The notes: generated by a model not told the origin, from the sequence alone. Positions 1 through 6,881 are shown, counted from the first letter of the stretch. The stretch is 9,170 bases of DNA from JAUWNP01 sp034430655 (GCA_034430655.1 DAOUEC010000290.1:1-9170), one strand, 5' to 3'. Translations and numbers: made by a program.

Positions 1-9
1 GGAAGACAT
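1..9 (-). CDS. start of a minus-strand gene running off the left edge (partial)
   Basis: Only three codons (Met-Ser-Ser) are visible, so no product can be named. The case for a real start is a textbook ribosome binding site on the minus strand: AAGGAGGT lies at positions 21-14, four bases before the ATG. The gene would follow the truncated transporter with a gap of roughly 120 bp, in the same direction. Confidence 0.4.
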
Positions 10-127
10 TGCTACCTCCTTGAGAGAAATTGGTGATGGTTCACCTGTATTATCTCCCTAGAGGGCATGTCTTTCAACTCACTGATGTTGGACTCGTTCT
101 GTCATTTCCAATTCATTTTGGCCACGC

Positions 128-808
128 TCAATTCATACAGCCGGCAAGAGCAGGAAGTTTCCAGCCCACAGAATTCGACCCTTGCTTCCCTGTCTTGAAC
201 ACTTTCAAGAACACAGCATAGGCCACGCCGGAGATCAAAAAGAACACGTACCCGTATCGGGCGGCCGTCGCCGGGCCTTGCTGTACGACCTCCGAGGCAA
301 TCTTGTCGAGCAGTGTGTAGCCCACTGTCCCCATTGCGGTCAGAAGCATCCACAGACTCGTTCGGTTGAGGTAGCGGCGGACAGCAAAGTCTCCAAACGA
401 ATGAAGAGGGGCAAGAAGGCACCCAAAGGTCACCAACAGTATTCCCAGCCAGCCCATCGGCGTCAGGTGTCTGCCCCGCAACACGTCGCCGATGCCCACA
501 AAAAGAACCGGCAGAGACCGGGCCACAGGATAGACCACTGTAAAGTCTGAGGACCCGTACGCGCGTGCCAGGAAGAAATAGTACGCCCCGCAACAGCACC
601 CTGAGCCCACGACGCAGGCCCACGCCGTGGGCGTAAGGGAACGTGCCTGCATCTCACTCAAGACCGCTGGCACAAAGCCAACCAAGGCTGTCACAATGAG
701 CATCCTCTTGAAGAAGGCCGTCTCCGACCTGTGGTGACGGGCGAACAGGTTCCAAGCAGCGTGCATGAAAGTGGAACAAAGAACCAAGGCTACTACGGAA
801 GGACTCAT
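128..808 (-). pseudogene. EamA/DMT-family transporter, C-terminally truncated
   Basis: This 226-residue membrane protein resembles EamA (drug/metabolite transporter superfamily) permeases, which normally have ten helices in two five-helix halves and about 280-300 residues. Seven hydrophobic helices can be followed. They include the YPVARSLPVLFV segment typical of the end of the first EamA repeat and the RYGYVFFLISGVAYAVF segment in the second half. The reading frame ends in LPALAGCMN just as helix 8 begins, so about 60-75 residues are missing, and neither other minus-strand frame of positions 10-127 restores a hydrophobic tail. I chose the ATG at 808 (MSPSVVAL) because it directly precedes helix 1 and has AAAGG a few bases upstream; the longer frame to 895 adds a hydrophilic stretch unlike the family. 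Substrate is unknown. Most likely a decayed gene; a functional short variant is less likely. Confidence 0.72.
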
Positions 809-867
809 GTTGGTACCTTTTATCGCTTCTCGCTCGATTCTCGCGCACTCCTGCGATACTCCGGCAC

Positions 868-957
868 TCAATGGGGGTCGTGGGTCTCCAGCCACTCGCC
901 GTCGTAGACGCCGAACACAACATCAGTCGCCAGCGTCAACCCGTGGAGGCTTCCCAT
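868..957 (-). other. possible 29-residue coding remnant overlapping the 3' end of the glycosidase gene
   Basis: In the frame next to the end of the minus-strand glycosidase, positions 957-868 read MGSLHGLTLATDVVFGVYDG and then EWLETHDPH before a stop. The codons are GC-rich at third positions (GGC, GTC, TAC, GAC, GAG, CTG, ACC) and the peptide has a normal amino-acid mix, unlike the Pro/Ser/Arg-rich shadow translation just upstream in the same frame. It could be the tail of an older gene, or an alternative C-terminus of the glycosidase reached by frameshift. I do not recognise a family. Confidence 0.22.
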
Positions 958-2653
958 GGTTGGTGACGAAAGCGCTGCCACCCATCGCAGCCGCAAGGAC
1001 GCCGACGAGCAGCCATGGCCGGCCGGAGGGAACGTCCGAACTGGGGAGGGGGATGGGGGTGGAAGTGGGGGTGAGCATGGGAGTGGGGATGAGGGTAGGC
1101 GTACTGGTTGGTGTGTTGGTCGGTGTGTTGGTTGGTGTGCTGGTTGGTGTCGGAGTGATGGTTGGCGTGGGGGTTGGGGTGGGGGTGAAAGTAGGTGTGG
1201 GAGTGGGCAAGCCCTCCTCACCCTCCCCTACAGGGGAGAGGTCAGGGGTGGCATTGGGGTTGGCGTTCTCCACGGGCGGTGGCGTCGGCGAGAGAGGTGG
1301 GGGGGCGGTATCGGCGCTGGCGGGGGCCTCTTCGATCAGCATCAGCGGCGCGCCCCCCATCAGACAGCCCCCAGCACAGTCGGCGCCGGGAAGGTCGAGG
1401 AAGTAGTAGCCGCGCTCGGGGTAGACGTAATGGGCCGCGCCCCGCACGTTCACCAGCAGCGCACGGGTCGTCCGCGCCGGAATCATCGCGGTCTGGAGTT
1501 CAGGCGTGCGCGCCCAGACCACGGTCGTCGTCCGCGGGCCCCGGTCTATCGTCACGACCGAGATCTCGTCGCGGCGGTCCCAACTGCCGCCCCGGAAACC
1601 CGAAAAGTAGACCGTCGCGACCTGATAGGCGGTGAAGGCGGGGCGACGGCTGCCGTCCAACCGCACCAGCCCAAAAGGTTCGGGATTGGCGGCGCGGTCA
1701 GTCTCGGTGTCAGCCATCTTGTAAACGGCGATGCGCTCTGCACCGGCGGCCAGCCCCAGGCTGAAGGCCTGAATGAGGAAGATGGACTGTTCCTCTAGCG
1801 AGACGTTGAACTGGGCGTTGGGCACGGGCCAGGCGGGGTCGTTGGAGGGGGCAGCGTTGGTCTCTGCGATCCATATCGGCTTGTGGATGCCCCGGTTGTG
1901 CATCAGGCGGTAATAGTGAGCCGTCAGGTCGTAGACGGTTTCGGGCTGAAAGTAGATGTGAAGCGTGGCGGCGTCGAAGTAGTAGTCGTTGGCTGCGGCG
2001 TTAGGGTCGGCGACGAGCGCGTCGAGAAACTGGCCAAACCAGTGCTCGTTCCACCAGTGGGTCACAGCCGCCATGTGAATGACAGCGTTGGGGTTGGTCT
2101 CTTTCGCCACGCTGTAGGCGACGCGCAGCAATTGGACGAAGTCCGCGACGGAGCCCCCCCAACTCATGTGCTGCGTGTCGGAGATGTCGGGCTCATTCCA
2201 GACGATCCAGTGGTCAATGCGGCCGGCGTAGCGGGCTACGATGGTACGCACGAAGTTAGCCCACAGGTTGTTGGAGTCGTCAGCGGGGAGGTATAGGCCC
2301 TGGGGGACGCCGGGGCCTATTCCCAGGTCGGTGGCCCAGCCGGGCGTGGTGACGAGGAGACCAACGACCTGGCGGCCGGCCGATAGTTCTGCCGCCAGTT
2401 GCCCGTCTGAGATAGGTACGACGTTCCACTCGTCGGGACCGTTGGGCTGGATCTCGTTCCAGCGGAAGGTGACGCGCTCCCAGCCAGCACCCAGGGCGCT
2501 GGCGGCGGCCGGGGCAGCATAGGCTTCGACGACGCCGAACCGGTAATCGGGAACGCCTGCTGCGGCCACGGTGGGTGCCTGTGGGCTGAGGACAGCAACC
2601 ACCAGGAGTGTGGCGACGAAAACGAAGTGAAGCCACCGGGTTCTCATCACCAT
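923..2653 (-). CDS. secreted, membrane-anchored clan GH-A glycoside hydrolase with Thr-Pro stalk
   Basis: This 576-residue surface enzyme is predicted to hydrolyse glycosidic bonds outside the cell; substrate not determinable. Residues 1-32 form a Sec signal peptide (basic start, hydrophobic core, cleavage around VAAAG). Residues about 36-350 look like a clan GH-A TIM barrel related to GH39/GH5: the acid/base is probably E154 in HWIVWNEPDI, the nucleophile E264 in PIWIAETNAAP. Residues 360-440 look like a small beta domain, with Cys426 and Cys430 close together. Residues 482-535 are a Thr-Pro-rich stalk (TPTPT, NTPT, STPT units). Residues 546-563 are hydrophobic and probably anchor the C-terminus, followed by a short basic tail. 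The start at 2653 has GGTGG about seven to eight bases upstream; a second ATG two codons on is equally possible. The gene is transcribed divergently from the 1206-residue protein. Confidence 0.85.
   Translation of the reverse strand: MVMRTRWLHFVFVATLLVVAVLSPQAPTVAAAGVPDYRFGVVEAYAAPAAASALGAGWERVTFRWNEIQPNGPDEWNVVPISDGQLAAELSAGRQVVGLLVTTPGWATDLGIGPGVPQGLYLPADDSNNLWANFVRTIVARYAGRIDHWIVWNEPDISDTQHMSWGGSVADFVQLLRVAYSVAKETNPNAVIHMAAVTHWWNEHWFGQFLDALVADPNAAANDYYFDAATLHIYFQPETVYDLTAHYYRLMHNRGIHKPIWIAETNAAPSNDPAWPVPNAQFNVSLEEQSIFLIQAFSLGLAAGAERIAVYKMADTETDRAANPEPFGLVRLDGSRRPAFTAYQVATVYFSGFRGGSWDRRDEISVVTIDRGPRTTTVVWARTPELQTAMIPARTTRALLVNVRGAAHYVYPERGYYFLDLPGADCAGGCLMGGAPLMLIEEAPASADTAPPPLSPTPPPVENANPNATPDLSPVGEGEEGLPTPTPTFTPTPTPTPTITPTPTSTPTNTPTNTPTSTPTLIPTPMLTPTSTPIPLPSSDVPSGRPWLLVGVLAAAMGGSAFVTNHGKPPRVDAGD
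1049..1210 (-). repeat. degenerate tandem repeat encoding the Thr-Pro stalk
   Basis: On the plus strand this stretch is a purine-rich run of GGTGTG/GGTTGG units. Read on the minus strand it encodes the TPT-type linker, residues 482-535, of the glycosidase. Such tracts are prone to length change by slippage. They also create long open frames on the other strand (Gly/Val-rich), which are artefacts. Confidence 0.85.
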
Positions 2654-2676
2654 CTATTGCCCCACCTTCTCCAGCG

Positions 2677-2811
2677 TTTGAACCCTGTGCAGATGAACTT
2701 GGGTGCGTTCCATCTCAGTTGTAGGGCGGATTGGTAATCCGCCAACTGGCCGGAATATCACTCCGGCCTACAATATCCGCCAACCCATTTGAAACACACC
2801 CGATGAACTTG
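2677..2811. repeat. pair of imperfect direct repeats flanking the double-hairpin element
   Basis: TTTGAA followed after 9 bp by GATGAACTTG occurs at 2677-2701, and TTTGAA followed after 8 bp by the same GATGAACTTG at 2788-2811. The two copies are 110-111 bp apart and enclose the hairpin element. They may be regulatory sites for the divergent genes, or a duplication made when the element arrived. Confidence 0.5.
2719..2773. repeat. 55-bp palindromic double-hairpin element (REP/MITE-like)
   Basis: Terminal inverted repeats TTGTAGG and CCTACAA bound two perfect hairpins. The first pairs GGCGGATT (2725-2732) with AATCCGCC (2736-2743) around a GGT loop. The second pairs GGCCGGA (2748-2754) with TCCGGCC (2762-2768) around a 7-base loop. 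The sequence ATCCGCCAAC inside the element is repeated just outside it at 2775-2784. The layout is that of small non-coding repeat elements moved in trans; no transposase is nearby. Confidence 0.7.
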
Positions 2812-2950
2812 ACAGCGGGGACAGTCCCTCATCCCGGATTCCTCGGGCGGCGTGATTCTCCGGGTCTCTCGCGCTTGCCTTGACCGAGTCACTGGCGAGT
2901 GGCCCGTATGATAGCACAGGCGGCGGCAGTGTCAAGCCTGCTATTATTAT

Positions 2951-2992
2951 CCAGCATCCAGCCCCCAGCCCCCAGTATCCAGCATCCAGCAC
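2951..2992. repeat. heptamer tandem repeat (CCAGCAT type), six units
   Basis: Six consecutive 7-bp units read CCAGCAT, CCAGCCC, CCAGCCC, CCAGTAT, CCAGCAT, CCAGCAC, followed by a degenerate seventh. Positions 1-4 of each unit (CCAG) are invariant. It lies upstream of the promoter of the large gene, so it is unlikely to be translated. Confidence 0.85.
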
Positions 2993-3006
2993 CAGATGCC
3001 TCCTGT

Positions 3007-3035
3007 TTGCCAAAAGGCCCTGCCTGTGCTAGAAT
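3007..3035 (+). promoter_or_regulatory. sigma70-type promoter for the 1206-residue protein
   Basis: TTGCCA (3007-3012) and TAGAAT (3030-3035) are separated by exactly 17 bp, and the -10 box is preceded by GTGC as in the two promoter copies at 6808 and 7615. Transcription would start near 3042 and give a leader of about 140 nt. A start there also excludes translation from the upstream in-frame ATG at 2899. Confidence 0.6.
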
Positions 3036-3062
3036 ACCCGGCGCTTTCCCAGGCGGGGGTAG

Positions 3063-3112
3063 GCACCTGGAAGGTGCTGCGAATGGGGGGGCGGCTTCGA
3101 GCCGCCGTTTTC
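3063..3112 (+). promoter_or_regulatory. two leader hairpins, the second terminator-like (possible attenuator)
   Basis: Inside the predicted 5' leader a perfect hairpin GCACCT-GGA-AGGTGC (3063-3077) is followed by a stronger one, GGCGGCT-TCG-AGCCGCC (3090-3106), and then GTTTTC. A GC-rich stem plus a short T run looks like an intrinsic terminator or attenuator placed before the gene. It could instead be a repetitive palindrome that landed here. No anti-terminator pairing is obvious. Confidence 0.45.
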
Positions 3113-3167
3113 ACGCTTGCCCCGTCATCACCATCCCCCCCCCGGAGTGCAAGACGAGTATTGCGCG

Positions 3168-3176
3168 TGAGGAGGT
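3168..3176 (+). promoter_or_regulatory. ribosome binding site that fixes the start of the 1206-residue protein
   Basis: TGAGGAGGT sits four bases before the ATG at 3181. None of the in-frame upstream codons has a comparable site, so this decides between the 1206-residue and the 1300-residue versions. Confidence 0.85.
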
Positions 3177-3180
3177 CCCA

Positions 3181-6100
3181 ATGGAAGACCCGACGTCTGA
3201 CGTCCAGCCTGAGCAGCAGAAAGGTTCGCCTGATCTTTCTATCGCCGAACTGGGGCTGCGTACCCGCGCCAGAAACGCGCTGCTCGGGGTGGGTATCAGC
3301 ACCGTGGGCGACGTGCTGACCAGGCTCGAGGAGGGAGACAAAGCGATCACCGGCCTGAAGGGCTTCGGGCCTAAGTCGCTGGCCGACCTCAAGGAACGAT
3401 TGCGGGAACGTGGCTTCGTCCTGCCAGGTGAGATAGTCACACCCCCCGAGGTCATAGAGGCCGTACCGGAGGAGGATGCTGCTGCCGTTGCGGTGGAGGC
3501 CGTGCCGGAAGAAGAGGAGAGGCCGGAAGCGGTCGGCGCTGTGGCGGTGGAGGCCGTGCCGGAGGCAGAGGTGCCAAGCGAGGTTCCCTCGTTCAGCCAG
3601 CGGCTCGGGGCTACCTTTGCCCAGGTCCGCGAGCAACTGAGCACCGGGGCCTGGCTCTACGGCGTGATCGGCGTGCTGGTTATCGTTGCCCTGCTTCTGC
3701 CCCCTATCTCGCTCCTGGAACGGCTGGGCATCGTCGGTTACACCACCATCAACGCTGAAAACAGCGCCACCTCTCATCCCGACGGGCTGACGCTGAGCGT
3801 GGACCCCGCAGCCTTCGCCGGCAAGTTGCGGGTGCGGCTGGAGTCAGTGCCGCGCCTGGAGTTCCTGGAAGGCTCGGCCGGTGCCGCGCTGCGCAAGGCG
3901 GTCGAGTCTCTGCCTGACTACCTGGTCGTCAAGAGCCCCCTTTATCAGATCCAGGCACGTGGCCAACCCTCTCAGCCAGTGATAATTGACGTGGCGGTGC
4001 CCAACGACGCAGAGCCGTGGGAGACGCTCGACCTGTATACCTGGACTGGCGAGACGTGGGAATGGGTGGGCAGTGAACTCCACACCGACGTCGCCGAGCA
4101 TGAGTTTATCCGCGTTATCCGCGCCCAGGCGACCGACATCCCCGCCTGCCTCGTGATCGTCCAGGCTGGGCCGATCACGCCGACTGTCTCCGCCTACCTG
4201 GGGCCGGACGACGACCCGGCGGCGGCCGGCACCGGTGTGCTCGACGAGGTTAATCCTACCGGACTGTTCTTGGGCACGGATGGCGATTTTGTAGGCGACC
4301 CCGACGGCCTGCTGCAACCAGGCGAAGTAGGGGCGGGGTCACCCCATCCCTACGCCGTGCTGCCCACTCTGCGCAACTGGGCTCCCGGTGCGACCGTCAA
4401 CCGGGGCCTGCTTTCCGACCTGCTGACAATACCCGAAATCCAGGAGAACCACGTCACCAACATCGTGCAACTGTGCACCGAAAGGGGCTTCGCTGGCGTG
4501 GATGTTGATTACCGGGGAGTCGCGCCCGACGAGCGTGACGCTTACACCGCTTTCGTCAGCGCACTCTCCCGTGCCCTTCACGCCGCAGGGCTGCGGCTGA
4601 CCATCGCCGTCGAACCCCCGACGCCTACCGACGGCGGGTGGGATACAGGGGGGTACGACTGGGCAGCACTCGGCTCCGCCGCCGATGCGGTCAAAGTCCC
4701 CTTCCCCGAAGACCCCGCTGCTTACGTCGAGGGAGGCGAGACAAAGCAGTTGCTCGATTGGGCCACGGCCCAGGTGGAGCGCCACAAACTGCACATGCTG
4801 GTCTCCTCTCTCAGCGTGGAACGGAGCGGCGACGCGGTTGACTACGTCTCGCTGGAGCAGACGTTGGCCCCCTTCGGAGAAACGGTGGCCCTCGACGAAG
4901 TAAGCCGGGTCGAGCCCGGCAGCGAGGTGGAATTCGGTCTTTCGGGGACGGGAACGATCCTAGGCATCGTGCCCCAGGAGGCCATGGGGACGTACCGGAT
5001 CGAGTACCGGGCCGACGATGGGGAGACCCACACCGTCTGGCTAGGCACGGCCGCTAATCTCGCCGCCAAGTTGCGCTGGGCGCAGCGTTACCACCTGGGC
5101 GGCATCGCCGTGGCCGATATGTTCGCTCCCGGCAACGCCGAGGGCATCGTGGACGCGGTGGCAGCCTATCGCACAGCCGCCACCCCTCCCACGGGCCAGG
5201 AGATGGAGGTCGTCTGGACCGCTGCTAGCGCGGCGGCGACTGTAGACCAACAGCATTCACCGCTCACCGAGCCTGGCTATACCTGGATGGTGATGGTCAC
5301 GACCGGCACGTACACCGTCGGCGCGACAATTGCGGGCTTCGACCACGGCTCCGTGGCGGTCACAGTGGCCGAGCCGACGCCGGTGCCCACGCCGATGGCA
5401 GCCACGCCGGAGGTGACGGCGACAGTGGAGACGACGCCGACGCTGGAGGCTACGGGGGAAGCAACTTCCACCTGCCTCGGCGCCTCCTACGTGGCCGATG
5501 TGACCATCCCCGACAACACACAACTGGACAATGGGGAGGAGTTCGTCAAGACCTGGCGCGTGCGCAACAGCGGCACCTGCGCCTGGCCTGAGGACACTGT
5601 CCTGGCCTTCTCCAGCAACGCGCAGATGGGAACGCCGGATAGCGTCGAGGTGGGCGCAGTGGAGCCTGGCAAAGAAGTGGAGGTCAGCGTGGAGATGAAG
5701 GCCCCTGCCGAGCCAGGTGTCTACACCGGCGTCTGGCGCATGAAGACAGCGGAGGGGTTCTTCGGCACCAACCTCTTGGTGGTGATCCAGGCCGGGGAGG
5801 CGGCGGAGGCACCGCCTCCCGCACCCGCGCCGGTCAGCGTCGGCTCGTTCGAGCTGGGGGGACACATCCGCGACACCGGTTTCCCATACGCCAATAAAAT
5901 GCACTATGCAGGCATGAATTGGGCCAAGGTTCAGGTACATTATGGGCAGGATGCTTCGGGCCTCATCGCAGTCTCGCACGCCAACGGCTTCAAGATACAG
6001 TTGAGCGCCCTGGGTACACCTGGCATGGTCACTCAGTCTGGCTTCGAGCAGAACTTCGCCAACTGGGTGGCCGGGCTGGCGGCTGCTGGGGCCGACGCCA

Positions 6101-6801
6101 TCGAGATATGGAACGAGCCCAACATTGACCGAGAATGGCAGATTGGCTACATCAGCCCGCAGGCATACACGAACCTGCTGTGTGCAGCCTACAGCGCCAT
6201 CAAAGCCGCGAACTCTGGCACTGCCGTCATCAGCGCCGCGCCGGCCCCGACCGGCTACTTCGGCGGCTGCGGGCCCAACGGCTGTGATGATCTGCCTTTC
6301 CTACAGGGAATGTACAATGCTGGCGCTGCCCAATGCATGAACTATATCGGTGCCCACCACAATGCCGGGGCTACCTCCCCATCGGCACGCATCGGCCATC
6401 CAGCCGACCCCGGAAGTACACATCACTCGTGGTTTTTCTTGCCGCAGACCGAAAACTACTATAACACCTTTGGGGGCACACGCCAACTCTTCTATACCGA
6501 GATGGGATACGTCACTCCGGAGGGCACTTGCCCGAACCTGCTTCCCAGCAACTTCAGCTGGGGGAACGGCACGTCACTGGCCCAGCAAGCGGCCTGGCTG
6601 ACAGAGGCTGTACAACTGAGCATCCAGACCGGAATGGTGCGTTGTGTCATCGTGTGGAATGTCGACTTTGTCCGCAATGACTGTGGCGATTGCAACATAC
6701 ACGAGAGAGACTGCGACCCGCAGGCCAGTTTCGCCATCATCCGCCCCGGCGGGGGTTGCCCGGCCTGCGAGTCGCTCCACAACGTACTGGGCACGCGCTG
6801 A
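3181..6801 (+). CDS. multidomain membrane protein: alpha-CTD-like domain, TM helix, GH18-like barrel, NBR1-type Ig-like domain, clan GH-A barrel
   Basis: This 1206-residue protein probably spans the membrane once. Residues 19-80 resemble the RNA polymerase alpha C-terminal domain. Residues 84-137 are an acidic linker with three EAVPE motifs. The hydrophobic helix is about 158-176. Residues 190-330 are beta-rich and of uncertain family (perhaps ZU5-like). Residues 332-665 look like a GH18/YaaH-type barrel, but the DxxDxDxE site reads AGVDVDYR, so the catalytic Glu is Arg445 and this barrel probably binds rather than cuts. Thr/Pro-rich residues 731-760 lead to an NBR1-type Ig-like domain at about 768-870. 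Residues 888-1206 form a clan GH-A barrel with likely acid/base E979 (WNEPN) and nucleophile E1107 (FYTEMG). The start is set by GAGGAGGT ending four bases before the ATG; an in-frame extension to 2899 has no ribosome site and runs through repeats. Domains 19-80 would be cytoplasmic, the rest outside. Confidence 0.85.
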   Translation: MEDPTSDVQPEQQKGSPDLSIAELGLRTRARNALLGVGISTVGDVLTRLEEGDKAITGLKGFGPKSLADLKERLRERGFVLPGEIVTPPEVIEAVPEEDAAAVAVEAVPEEEERPEAVGAVAVEAVPEAEVPSEVPSFSQRLGATFAQVREQLSTGAWLYGVIGVLVIVALLLPPISLLERLGIVGYTTINAENSATSHPDGLTLSVDPAAFAGKLRVRLESVPRLEFLEGSAGAALRKAVESLPDYLVVKSPLYQIQARGQPSQPVIIDVAVPNDAEPWETLDLYTWTGETWEWVGSELHTDVAEHEFIRVIRAQATDIPACLVIVQAGPITPTVSAYLGPDDDPAAAGTGVLDEVNPTGLFLGTDGDFVGDPDGLLQPGEVGAGSPHPYAVLPTLRNWAPGATVNRGLLSDLLTIPEIQENHVTNIVQLCTERGFAGVDVDYRGVAPDERDAYTAFVSALSRALHAAGLRLTIAVEPPTPTDGGWDTGGYDWAALGSAADAVKVPFPEDPAAYVEGGETKQLLDWATAQVERHKLHMLVSSLSVERSGDAVDYVSLEQTLAPFGETVALDEVSRVEPGSEVEFGLSGTGTILGIVPQEAMGTYRIEYRADDGETHTVWLGTAANLAAKLRWAQRYHLGGIAVADMFAPGNAEGIVDAVAAYRTAATPPTGQEMEVVWTAASAAATVDQQHSPLTEPGYTWMVMVTTGTYTVGATIAGFDHGSVAVTVAEPTPVPTPMAATPEVTATVETTPTLEATGEATSTCLGASYVADVTIPDNTQLDNGEEFVKTWRVRNSGTCAWPEDTVLAFSSNAQMGTPDSVEVGAVEPGKEVEVSVEMKAPAEPGVYTGVWRMKTAEGFFGTNLLVVIQAGEAAEAPPPAPAPVSVGSFELGGHIRDTGFPYANKMHYAGMNWAKVQVHYGQDASGLIAVSHANGFKIQLSALGTPGMVTQSGFEQNFANWVAGLAAAGADAIEIWNEPNIDREWQIGYISPQAYTNLLCAAYSAIKAANSGTAVISAAPAPTGYFGGCGPNGCDDLPFLQGMYNAGAAQCMNYIGAHHNAGATSPSARIGHPADPGSTHHSWFFLPQTENYYNTFGGTRQLFYTEMGYVTPEGTCPNLLPSNFSWGNGTSLAQQAAWLTEAVQLSIQTGMVRCVIVWNVDFVRNDCGDCNIHERDCDPQASFAIIRPGGGCPACESLHNVLGTR
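3235..3420 (+). other. region coding for the alpha-CTD-like domain
   Basis: Residues 19-80 align with the helix-hairpin-helix fold of the RNA polymerase alpha C-terminal domain. Matching against the E. coli alpha sequence from memory pairs R29 with R265, N32 with N268, G43-D44 with G279-D280, G63 with G296, K65 with K298 and S66 with S299. Asp69 stands where E. coli has E302, and Ala33 replaces C269. These are the residues known for minor-groove and UP-element contact. There is an insertion of about three residues in the middle loop. Confidence 0.75.
3457..3570 (+). repeat. 54-bp-period coding repeat in the acidic linker
   Basis: The 20-mer GCGGTGGAGGCCGTGCCGGA occurs identically at 3490-3509 and 3544-3563, and a diverged version (GAGGCCGTACCGGAGGA) lies at 3457. 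It encodes the EAVPE motifs at residues 93, 106 and 124. The linker has probably grown by internal duplication and may vary in length between strains. Confidence 0.7.
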
Positions 6802-6837
6802 GATGTGTTGACCAGGACCGCGGGCTGTGCTATACTG
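6741..6837 (+). repeat. 97-bp direct repeat, copy 1 (gene 3' end plus promoter)
   Basis: This copy covers the last 20 codons of the large gene and the 36 bp after its stop. It aligns without gaps to 7548-7644 with 81 of 97 positions identical, counted by eye. The two copies lie 807 bp apart and enclose the toxin-antitoxin pair. Confidence 0.9.
6808..6836 (+). promoter_or_regulatory. sigma70-type promoter upstream of the toxin-antitoxin pair
   Basis: TTGACC (6808-6813) and TATACT (6831-6836) are 17 bp apart, close to consensus. It begins seven bases after the stop of the large gene, so the toxin-antitoxin pair has its own start, near 6843. The leader would be about 39 nt. The same promoter is present in repeat copy 2. 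Confidence 0.75.
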
Positions 6838-6881
6838 ATGCTAGGTGTGTGGCAAGGAATTGGTGGGAGACTGATTTCAAA

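Larger units (their letters stand above)
2654..3180. other. 527-bp divergent intergenic region
   Basis: No protein-coding gene is supported here. From left to right it holds an imperfect direct repeat (TTTGAA, 9-10 bp, GATGAACTTG at 2677-2701 and 2788-2811), a 55-bp double-hairpin element (2719-2773), a short palindrome GGGAC-A-GTCCC (2818-2828), a heptamer array (2951-2992), a sigma70-type promoter (3007-3035) and two leader hairpins before the ribosome binding site of the large gene. It must also contain the promoter for the minus-strand glycosidase, but I see no convincing match for that one. Confidence 0.75.

Noticed and set aside
765..1798. Plus-strand open frames rich in Gly, Val and Arg
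   Set aside because: They are antisense translations of the Thr-Pro stalk and barrel of the minus-strand glycosidase.
2880..2912. Possible promoter TTGACC with TATGAT
   Set aside because: The hexamers are good, but the spacer is 21 bp, far from the usual 16-18; the TTGCCA-N17-TAGAAT pair downstream fits better.
2951..2992. CRISPR array
   Set aside because: The 7-bp units are contiguous with no spacers, and no cas gene is present.
2899..3180. In-frame 94-residue N-terminal extension of the large protein
   Set aside because: It begins upstream of the predicted promoter, has no ribosome binding site and translates the heptamer array and leader hairpins. The ATG at 3181 has an excellent ribosome site and directly precedes the alpha-CTD-like domain.
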